Part shown: positions 1 to 4,491 of the stretch, piece by piece
Numbering within the stretch: position 1 is the stretch's first letter
Layout: the number at the start of each line of letters is the position of its first letter
Assembly (NCBI GenBank): GCA_023405705.1
Contig: JAEXXR010000077.1
Location: forward strand, 1 to 5,966
Origin: Actinomycetes bacterium
GTDB lineage: Bacteria; Actinomycetota; Thermoleophilia; Solirubrobacterales; Solirubrobacteraceae
Length of the DNA: 5,966 nucleotides
Direction: 5' to 3'
The notes under the pieces: generated by a model
Told to the model about the DNA's origin: nothing
Seen by the model: only the letters and a program-made list of their open reading frames with translations
Databases searched by the model: none
Translations under genes and position numbers: made by a program

Positions 1-1
1 C

Positions 2-925
2 GCCTATCCGCGCCGGCTCGGCCACTGGCCGGCGGTCGTCACGATCGCCGGCTTCGCCTGGCTGGAGCTGGTCTCGGTCGACCGCGACGACCCGCGGCTG
101 CTGGCGCTGCTCGCGCTCGGCTACGCCGCCGTCCAGCTGGTCGCGATGAGCGTCTGGGGGATCGAGGCGTGGAGCCGCAGGGGCGACGGCTTCGCGGTCT
201 TCTTCGGCCTGTTCGCGAAGGTCGCGCCGTTCGTGCGCCGCGACGGCGTGCTGTACGCGCGCCGCCCGCTCGACGGCCTGCCGGCGATGGAGGTGCTGCC
301 GGGGACGGTCGCGCTGCTCTGCACGATGATCGGCTCGACGACCTTCGACGGCCTCTCCGGCGGCCCGCTGTGGACCGACCTCTCGCCGCACGTGCAGTCG
401 GTCTTCGAGGACCTCGGCCTCGGCGCGACCGCCGCGGGCCAGGCGTCGTTCACGGTCGGCCTGATCGGCTGCCTGCTGCTCGCCGGGCTCGTCTACCGCG
501 TCGGCGTGCTGGGGATGCGGACGGTCGGCGGCGAGCGCTCGGCCGGCGAGCTGGCACGCAGCTTCGCGCACACGCTCGTGCCGATCGCGCTGGCGTACGC
601 CGTCGCCCATTACGCCTCGCTGCTGATCTACCAGGGCCAGGCGCTCGGCTACCTGATCTCCGATCCGCTCGGCGAAGGCTCGGACCTGCTCGGGACCGCG
701 AACTGGACGATCGACTACACGCTGATCAGCGCGACCGGGATCTGGTATCTCCAAGTCGTCGTGATCGTCCTCGGCCACATCGCAGCGCTGGTGCTCGCCC
801 ACGACCGCGCGATCGCGCTCTTCCGCGACGGGCGCACCGCGCTGCGCTCGCAGCTGTGGATGCTCGCGGTGATGGTCGCCTTCACCTGCCTGGCGCTGTG
901 GCTGATCTCGGCGGCGAACGCATGA
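2..925 (+). CDS. Polytopic membrane protein, fenitrothion hydrolase-like (5' truncated)
   Basis: The reading frame is open from the first complete codon of the window, so the N-terminus lies outside it. An internal ATG at 146 should not be taken as the start, because the residues before it continue the same membrane-protein composition. The visible 307 residues hold about seven or eight hydrophobic segments, near residues 11-24, 32-54, 64-74, 98-112, 147-168, 187-211, 242-266 and 284-305. Histidines sit in or beside the later helices (H190, H203, H259, H267), which could bind metal or heme. Overall character resembles the actinobacterial membrane family commonly labelled fenitrothion hydrolase; that name is from memory of the family and says little about the natural substrate. 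The stop overlaps the start of the next gene (ATGA), so the two are probably co-translated. Coding is certain; the family call is tentative. Confidence 0.75.
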   Translation, partial: AYPRRLGHWPAVVTIAGFAWLELVSVDRDDPRLLALLALGYAAVQLVAMSVWGIEAWSRRGDGFAVFFGLFAKVAPFVRRDGVLYARRPLDGLPAMEVLPGTVALLCTMIGSTTFDGLSGGPLWTDLSPHVQSVFEDLGLGATAAGQASFTVGLIGCLLLAGLVYRVGVLGMRTVGGERSAGELARSFAHTLVPIALAYAVAHYASLLIYQGQALGYLISDPLGEGSDLLGTANWTIDYTLISATGIWYLQVVVIVLGHIAALVLAHDRAIALFRDGRTALRSQLWMLAVMVAFTCLALWLISAANA

Positions 926-1152
926 CGGTCTTCGCGCACGCCGGCCACTGGCTCGTCTCGATGGTCTACGCGGCCCCGGCGCTGCTGCTCGCCGGCGCGC
1001 TCGTCGTCAGCACGATCAGGCAGAGACGGCGCGACGCGGAGAGAAGAGCGGCCGCTGCTCAGGGCGGCGCCGAGGACGCGACGGACGGGATCGATCCCGC
1101 GGAGGGCGCGGTCGCCTCCGGGACGCCTTCCGAGCGTCCACACGCCGAGTGA
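922..1152 (+). CDS. Small single-span membrane protein, 76 aa
   Basis: The ATG at 922 overlaps the upstream TGA in an ATGA arrangement, typical of translational coupling, which fixes the start. The frame extends far upstream of 922, but there it only gives an arginine-rich shadow of the previous gene. The product opens with a short His-containing stretch (FAHAGHW, residues 4-10), followed by one hydrophobic segment at about residues 11-31. A basic stop-transfer patch (RQRRR) and a low-complexity Ala/Glu/Gly-rich tail of about 40 residues complete it. I do not recognise an enzymatic domain. Its size, coupling and topology suggest an accessory subunit or stabilising partner of the preceding membrane protein; the two N-terminal histidines (H6, H9) would then sit on the outer face or at the membrane surface. 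Function is unknown. Confidence 0.72.
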   Translation: MTVFAHAGHWLVSMVYAAPALLLAGALVVSTIRQRRRDAERRAAAAQGGAEDATDGIDPAEGAVASGTPSERPHAE

Positions 1153-1171
1153 CCGTCCGACGCGCCGGTTA

Positions 1172-1191
1172 GACGTCCGTATGCGGACATC
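1172..1191. repeat. Inverted repeat, possible weak hairpin after the membrane gene pair
   Basis: Arms GACGTCCG (1172-1179) and CGGACATC (1184-1191) pair at 7 of 8 positions around a TATG loop. It lies 20 bases after the stop at 1152, so it could be a short terminator for the upstream pair. Alternatively it could be an operator for the gene starting at 1285. No T-run follows it, so the terminator reading is weak. Confidence 0.4.
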
Positions 1192-1199
1192 TGGCAGTT

Positions 1200-1220
1200 C
1201 TGTGCGAATCCCTCACACAG
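1200..1220. repeat. Interrupted dyad CTGTG-N11-CACAG
   Basis: CTGTG at 1200-1204 and CACAG at 1216-1220 form a perfect 5-base dyad with an 11-base spacer, a geometry compatible with a dimeric regulator site. It sits just upstream of a possible -10 hexamer at 1237. A dyad of this size can occur by chance, so it is only a candidate operator. Confidence 0.25.
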
Positions 1221-1236
1221 GGCCGGTGTTCGGCAA

Positions 1237-1242
1237 TAGATT
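1237..1242 (+). promoter_or_regulatory. Possible -10 hexamer TAGATT for the secreted protein gene
   Basis: TAGATT fits TAnnnT and lies 43 bases before the ATG at 1285, leaving room for a leader of about 35 bases that contains the ribosome binding site. No convincing -35 hexamer is visible 16-18 bases upstream. It is a weak call. Confidence 0.22.
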
Positions 1243-1273
1243 CCACGTAGTTCCCATCCGCACCAGCAGCAAC

Positions 1274-1280
1274 GAGGAGG
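1274..1280 (+). promoter_or_regulatory. Ribosome binding site GAGGAGG
   Basis: The sequence is a strong Shine-Dalgarno match. It is followed closely by two ATGs: one at 1281, which is out of frame and opens only a short frame, and one at 1285, which starts the signal-peptide-bearing protein. The spacing of 4 bases to 1285 is short but usable, while an ATG directly abutting the site at 1281 is not. Confidence 0.7.
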
Positions 1281-1284
1281 ATGC

Positions 1285-2076
1285 ATGTCGTATTCACGTT
1301 GGCGGACCCTTGCAGGGGTCTCGCTGGCTGTGTTCGGCGTCTCCGCGACCACGGCACAGGTCGCGAACGCCAAGCCGGTTGACATGGTTCAGGAGTTGAG
1401 CGTCACGATCACGCCCGGCAAGGCAGGCACGGCCAAGAAGCCCAAGCCGGCTTCGATCGGCGTGACGATCCAGAGCCCGAGCCCCGAGCCTGCGACCACG
1501 CAGGAGGTCAAGCTCCGCTTCGGCAAGGGGATCCAGTTCAACAACAGACTGTTCCCGACCTGCGACCTCAAGGCGATGCAGGCCGCCAAGAGCATCGCGA
1601 GATGCCCGAAGGGCTCGATCGTCGGCAAGGGCACGGCGAGAGCGATCGGCTTCATCGGCACCTCGCAGGTCCCGGAGACGCTGAAGGTCACGGCCGTCAA
1701 CAGCAAGAACAACACGCTGCTGCTGTGGCTCGACGGCGTCGCGCCGCTGCCGATCACCGACGCGATCATCGGCAAGCTGTCCAAGACGTCGGGCAAGTAC
1801 GCCCACAGACTCGACGTGACGATCCCCAGACAGCTGCGTGAGGTCCTGCCCGGCACCTACGCCCCGCTCGTCTACTTCGACGTCGACGTCAAGGCGACGA
1901 CGACCGTCAGAAAGGGCAAGGGCAGAAAGGCCAGAAAGGTCAAGGTCAGCTACGTCGAGACCACCAGCTGCCCCAGCGGCGGCTGGCCGTTCGAGGCCGA
2001 CTTCGGCTTCGACCCGGCGGGCCCGTTCACCGACGACCCGCTGACCGCCGTCTCGCCGAACGCGAAGTGCAGCTGA
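1285..2076 (+). CDS. Secreted protein with four cysteines, 263 aa, unknown function
   Basis: The ATG at 1285 is preceded by GAGGAGG and yields a textbook signal peptide: a basic start (MSYSRWR), a hydrophobic core at residues 8-24, and a likely cleavage after A29 (ANA before K30). The mature part is rich in Thr, Val and Lys and reads as alternating beta strands. Cysteines at 93 and 107 bracket a short helix-like stretch, with CPKGSIVGKG immediately after; C229 (TSCPSGGWPF) and C262 near the end complete a possible second disulfide. A very basic patch (KGKGRKARK) lies at about residues 210-218. The layout resembles an exported family I associate with Solirubrobacter-type actinobacteria, but I cannot name a domain. 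Eight of its twelve arginines are AGA, unlike neighbouring genes. It is monocistronic, bounded by a hairpin downstream. Confidence 0.85.
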   Translation: MSYSRWRTLAGVSLAVFGVSATTAQVANAKPVDMVQELSVTITPGKAGTAKKPKPASIGVTIQSPSPEPATTQEVKLRFGKGIQFNNRLFPTCDLKAMQAAKSIARCPKGSIVGKGTARAIGFIGTSQVPETLKVTAVNSKNNTLLLWLDGVAPLPITDAIIGKLSKTSGKYAHRLDVTIPRQLREVLPGTYAPLVYFDVDVKATTTVRKGKGRKARKVKVSYVETTSCPSGGWPFEADFGFDPAGPFTDDPLTAVSPNAKCS

Positions 2077-2109
2077 GCGGCACGCTCCGCTGACAGGACC
2101 GTCGTGTGA

Positions 2110-2135
2110 GAAGGGCGGCCTCCGGGCCGCCCTTC
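2110..2135. terminator. Hairpin terminator between convergent genes
   Basis: A perfect 11-bp stem (GAAGGGCGGCC, 2110-2120, with GGCCGCCCTTC, 2125-2135) closes a TCCG tetraloop. It lies 33 bases after the stop of the + strand gene and 51 bases beyond the end of the minus-strand gene, so it can serve both. No strong T-tract follows on either strand, which is common for hairpin terminators in GC-rich actinobacteria. Confidence 0.8.
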
Positions 2136-2186
2136 GTCGTGTCCGGGGGCCGCGGGCGGCTCTGCGCCGCGCGCCGCGCCGGCGGC

Positions 2187-2822
2187 TCAGCTGGCGCCGA
2201 GCTCGCGCAGGTCGTGCGCGAGGCCCTCGGGCGTCAGCTGGTCGGTGAGGAAGCCGACCCGCTGCACGCCCTCGTCGTCGATCACGACGGTCGACGCGGA
2301 GTGCTCGAAGCCCTCGCCCTGCGGCTGGATGCCGTAGGCCTTCCAGACCGGTTCCAGCTGCGCGCGGCTGCCGAGCAGGAATCTCATGCGGCCGCTCATC
2401 TGCTGCTTGACGAGGAAGTTCTTCGCGCGGAAGGCGTCGTCGTTGGGCGGATCGACGCTGACCGCCAGCACCGGCACGTCGCTGTCCAGCTCGTCGAGCG
2501 CGCCGCGGATCTGCTGCGCGGTCAGCGGGCAGGTGTCCTCGCAGGTCGAGTAGAGGAAGGTGAGGACGACGTCTCTGCCGCGGTAGTCGCGCATCGTCAC
2601 CGTTCTGCCGTCCTGGTCCTTCAGCGAGAAGTCGACCGCTCTCGCCCCCGGCGGGCGCACGGCGCCGTGGAAGCCGGTCGGGTCGGGGCCGCCCGCGGCC
2701 TGCCCGGGGGAGGCGTCCGCGCCGTCGTCGGGGGACCCGCCGCCGAACAGGACGACGCCAGCGAGGGCGACCACGACGAGGCTGGTGACGACGGCGAACG
2801 TCAGGCGCAGACGGGCGAGCAC
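2187..2822 (-). CDS. SCO1/SenC family protein, membrane-anchored copper chaperone
   Basis: The 211-residue product has an N-terminal hydrophobic anchor at residues 8-26, a Gly/Asp/Pro-rich linker to about residue 60, then a thioredoxin-fold SCO domain. The copper ligands of the family are all present: the CxxxC pair at C94 and C98 (STCEDTCPLT) and the distal histidine H174 (FEHSAS). The VSVDPPND stretch at 121-128 is also typical. SCO proteins act on the outer face of the membrane, delivering copper to the CuA site of cytochrome c oxidase or handling its thiols. I chose the GTG at 2822 because it places a compact basic N-terminus before the anchor and sits just after a TACAGT -10 hexamer. The frame stays open upstream, and a TTG at 2918 would add 32 Arg-rich residues. 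No oxidase genes are visible; the gene stands alone, divergent from moeB. Confidence 0.88.
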   Translation of the reverse strand: MLARLRLTFAVVTSLVVVALAGVVLFGGGSPDDGADASPGQAAGGPDPTGFHGAVRPPGARAVDFSLKDQDGRTVTMRDYRGRDVVLTFLYSTCEDTCPLTAQQIRGALDELDSDVPVLAVSVDPPNDDAFRAKNFLVKQQMSGRMRFLLGSRAQLEPVWKAYGIQPQGEGFEHSASTVVIDDEGVQRVGFLTDQLTPEGLAHDLRELGAS

Positions 2823-2831
2823 AGCTCCGAC

Positions 2832-2837
2832 ACTGTA
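2832..2837 (-). promoter_or_regulatory. Predicted -10 (TACAGT) for the SCO gene, near-leaderless
   Basis: Read on the minus strand, GGCTACAGT is followed by 9 bases and then the GTG start at 2822. This places the expected transcription start within a few bases of the start codon. The only SD-like bases (GGAG) end 2 bases before GTG, too close to act normally. No -35 is evident. Confidence 0.42.
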
Positions 2838-2895
2838 GCCGCCCGATCGCCGCCGCGGCCTGCTCCGGGGACCCCTCCGGCGGCCGCCCCGAGGC

Positions 2896-2903
2896 GCTAT
2901 CCT
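2896..2903 (+). promoter_or_regulatory. Predicted -10 region (GCTATCCT) for moeB
   Basis: TATCCT (2898-2903) fits TAnnnT and lies 45 bases before the moeB ATG, giving a leader of about 39 bases with a good ribosome site. The preceding GC and the downstream TGAAGTA are shared with the cysM promoter at the same spacing. A partial dyad (ATCCTT/AAGTAT, 2899-2914) overlaps it. No -35 hexamer is recognisable. Confidence 0.4.
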
Positions 2904-2933
2904 TTCTGAAGTATCCAAAAGCCGACCCAGTTT

Positions 2934-2939
2934 GAGGAG
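2934..2939 (+). promoter_or_regulatory. Ribosome binding site GAGGAG for moeB
   Basis: GAGGAG ends 9 bases before the ATG at 2949, a good spacing that supports this start. Confidence 0.7.
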
Positions 2940-2948
2940 AATTCTCGG

Positions 2949-4130
2949 ATGAGTCCGTCCGGAGCGGAGCTGCTCCGTCAGATCAAGAGCCAGATCCACG
3001 AGGTGGATCCTGCGGCCGTGCACGAGCAGCTCGGCAACGGCGCAGTCATCGTGGACGTGCGCGAGAACGAGGAGTTCTCCGTCGCGCACATCCCGGGCGC
3101 GAGACACGTCCCGCGCGCCTACCTGGAGTCGCGCATCGAGGGGATCGTCCCCGACCGCGACGCCCACGTCGTCCTCTACTGCGCCTCCGGCAACCGCTCC
3201 GCCTACGCCGCGCGCACCCTCACCGAGGACCTCGGCTACACGAACGTCGAGTCGATGACCGGCGGCATCACGCTGTGGAAGGACCGCGGCTACGACGTCG
3301 AGGTCCCGCGCACGCTGAGCGCCGAGCAGCGCGACCGCTACTCGCGCCACCTGCTGCTGCCCGAGGTCGGCCTCGAGGGCCAGCTGAAGCTGCTCGACGC
3401 GAGAGTGCTGCTGCTCGGCGCCGGCGGCCTCGGCGCCCCGACCGCCCTCTACCTCGCGGCGGCCGGCGTCGGCACGCTCGGCCTCGTCGACAACGACACC
3501 GTCGACCTGTCGAACCTCCAGCGCCAGGTGATCCACACGCAGGACCGCGTCGGCGAGCCGAAGGTCGACTCGGCCGAGGCGACGATCGCGAACCTCAACA
3601 GCGACGTCAGAGTCGTCAAGTACCCGGTCCGCCTCGACGCCTCCAACGTCCTGGAGATCGTGCAGGGCTACGACATCATCGTCGACGGCCTCGACAACTT
3701 CCCGACGCGCTACCTGATCAACGACGTCTCCGTGCGGCTCGGGATTCCGGTCGTGTCGGCGTCGATTCTCGGCTTCGACGGCCAGCTGTCGGTCTTCAAG
3801 CCCTACGACGGCCCCTGCTACCGCTGCCTCTACCCGACGCCGCCGCCGGCCGAGCTGGCACCCTCCTGCGGTGCCAACGGCGTCCTCGGCGTGCTGCCGG
3901 GCACGATGGGCCTGCTGCAGGCGACCGAGGTCGTCAAGCTGATCCTCGGCGAGGGCGAGCCGCTCATCGGCCGCCTGCTGCTGTACGAGGCGCTCGGCGC
4001 GAGCTTCACCGAGCTGAAGGTGCGCCGCGACCCGGACTGCCCGATCTGCTCGCGCGACCCCGAGTCGATCAGCGACGACGAGCTCGGCGTCTTCCCCGAT
4101 TACGAGGCGTTCTGCGCCGCGGCCGGTTAG
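2949..4130 (+). CDS. moeB: Rhodanese-ThiF/MoeB fusion, E1-like sulfur-carrier adenylyltransferase
   Basis: This 393-residue enzyme carries two domains. A rhodanese domain (about residues 10-118) has the active-site loop CASGNRS with the persulfide cysteine C78. A ThiF/MoeB adenylation domain (about 124-370) follows, starting RYSRHLLLPEVG. It shows the nucleotide loop GAGGLG (157-162), D183 of the DND turn, the NLQRQ motif with R192, K205, and D249 in DGLDN. Two CxxC pairs, C290/C293 and C364/C367, form the structural zinc site. C307 (SCGANGVLG) matches the position of the crossover-loop cysteine of MOCS3-type enzymes. The family adenylates the C-terminal glycine of a ubiquitin-like carrier with ATP, allowing its conversion to a thiocarboxylate. 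The carrier gene follows after 10 bases, so CysO is the probable substrate, with MoaD possible as well. The rhodanese-first order is the reverse of MoeZ and MOCS3. Confidence 0.93.
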   Translation: MSPSGAELLRQIKSQIHEVDPAAVHEQLGNGAVIVDVRENEEFSVAHIPGARHVPRAYLESRIEGIVPDRDAHVVLYCASGNRSAYAARTLTEDLGYTNVESMTGGITLWKDRGYDVEVPRTLSAEQRDRYSRHLLLPEVGLEGQLKLLDARVLLLGAGGLGAPTALYLAAAGVGTLGLVDNDTVDLSNLQRQVIHTQDRVGEPKVDSAEATIANLNSDVRVVKYPVRLDASNVLEIVQGYDIIVDGLDNFPTRYLINDVSVRLGIPVVSASILGFDGQLSVFKPYDGPCYRCLYPTPPPAELAPSCGANGVLGVLPGTMGLLQATEVVKLILGEGEPLIGRLLLYEALGASFTELKVRRDPDCPICSRDPESISDDELGVFPDYEAFCAAAG

Positions 4131-4140
4131 GGTCCAGACC

Positions 4141-4416
4141 ATGGCTACCGTGAAGATCCCACCGGTCCTGCGCCCGTCCGTCGGCGGCGAGAAGCAGGTC
4201 AGCGCGGACGGCTCGAACGTCGGCGAGGTGCTGAAGGCGCTCGCGACCGAGCACCCGCAGACGCAGTCGCAGCTGTTCTCCTCGGAGGGCGAGCTCAACC
4301 GCTACGTCAACGTCTACCTCAACGACGAGGACGTGCGCGTGCTGGACGGCCTGGAGACGTCCGTCGGCGAGAGCGACACGATCGTGATCCTCCCGGCGAT
4401 GGCCGGGGGTCGCTGA
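4141..4416 (+). CDS. cysO: CysO-type ubiquitin-like sulfur carrier (MoaD/ThiS superfamily)
   Basis: The 91-residue beta-grasp protein closely resembles mycobacterial CysO: an IPPVLRP start, GGEKQVSADG, the RYVNVYLNDEDVR strand-turn (54-66), and the ILPAMAGG end. It is the probable sulfur donor for cysteine synthesis, working as a C-terminal thiocarboxylate made by the upstream adenylyltransferase and consumed by CysM downstream. NDEDVR and the next-door cysM favour CysO over a molybdopterin MoaD or thiamine ThiS. The ATG at 4141 is 10 bases after the moeB stop with only weak SD-like bases, so translation probably depends on coupling. The odd point is the tail: residues 89-90 are the diglycine, but R91 follows before the stop, so the glycine carboxylate is not free in the primary product. 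A C-terminal peptidase, possibly the Mec/QbsD-like JAMM type, would be required; none is encoded here. Confidence 0.9.
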   Translation: MATVKIPPVLRPSVGGEKQVSADGSNVGEVLKALATEHPQTQSQLFSSEGELNRYVNVYLNDEDVRVLDGLETSVGESDTIVILPAMAGGR

Positions 4417-4427
4417 GACGCATTCCC

Positions 4428-4460
4428 CGCGATCCGGGCGCGCACGCTGCCCGGATCGCG
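4428..4460 (+). terminator. Hairpin terminator after moeB-cysO
   Basis: A perfect 12-bp stem (CGCGATCCGGGC, 4428-4439; GCCCGGATCGCG, 4449-4460) closes a 9-base loop. It begins 12 bases after the cysO stop and ends 15 bases before the cysM -10 hexamer. No T-run follows. It makes cysM at least partly a separate transcription unit, though read-through is possible. Confidence 0.75.
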
Positions 4461-4473
4461 CTTGCGCGCCCAC

Positions 4474-4481
4474 GCTACACT
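4474..4481 (+). promoter_or_regulatory. Predicted -10 (GCTACACT) for cysM, near-leaderless
   Basis: TACACT (4476-4481) is a good TAnnnT hexamer with 10 bases between it and the ATG at 4492. This implies a transcript beginning at or a few bases before the start codon, and no Shine-Dalgarno is present. The same GCTA-N7-TGAAGTA arrangement occurs upstream of moeB. No -35 is visible; that position is occupied by the terminator stem. Confidence 0.5.
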
Positions 4482-4491
4482 CCGTGAAGTA

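Noticed and set aside
169..921. Frame +1 upstream of the small membrane protein, which would give a 327-residue product
   Set aside because: The part before 922 is an arginine-rich shadow of the membrane protein in the other frame; the hydrophobic segment and ATGA overlap fit a start at 922.
1281..1382. Out-of-frame ATG at 1281 directly after GAGGAGG
   Set aside because: It opens only about 33 codons without features, and the ATG abuts the ribosome site with no spacer; the ATG at 1285 gives a clear signal peptide.
2106..2909. 267-codon plus-strand open frame opposite the SCO gene
   Set aside because: It overlaps the terminator hairpin and is the antisense of a gene with intact SCO motifs; composition is low-complexity Ala/Arg/Gly.
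2819..2918. Alternative TTG start at 2918 for the SCO protein (32 extra residues)
   Set aside because: The added stretch is Arg/Gly low complexity, overlaps the moeB promoter and lies upstream of the TACAGT hexamer. It cannot be excluded fully since the frame is open.
3275..4153. 292-codon plus-strand frame inside moeB
   Set aside because: Its translation is almost all Arg/Pro/Ala, the out-of-frame reading of moeB, which has all family motifs in its own frame.
2823..4298. Long minus-strand open frame continuing upstream of the SCO gene through moeB and into cysO
   Set aside because: It is antisense to two clearly recognisable genes and its translation is Asp/Arg/Val/Ala-rich without domains, a usual by-product of GC-rich codon bias. 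Only 2187-2822 is a gene.
4414..4491. Possible riboswitch or T-box in the gap before cysM, given the cysteine pathway
   Set aside because: The gap is about 75 bases, filled by a simple 12-bp hairpin and the promoter, and the predicted transcript has almost no leader. There is no room for an aptamer.
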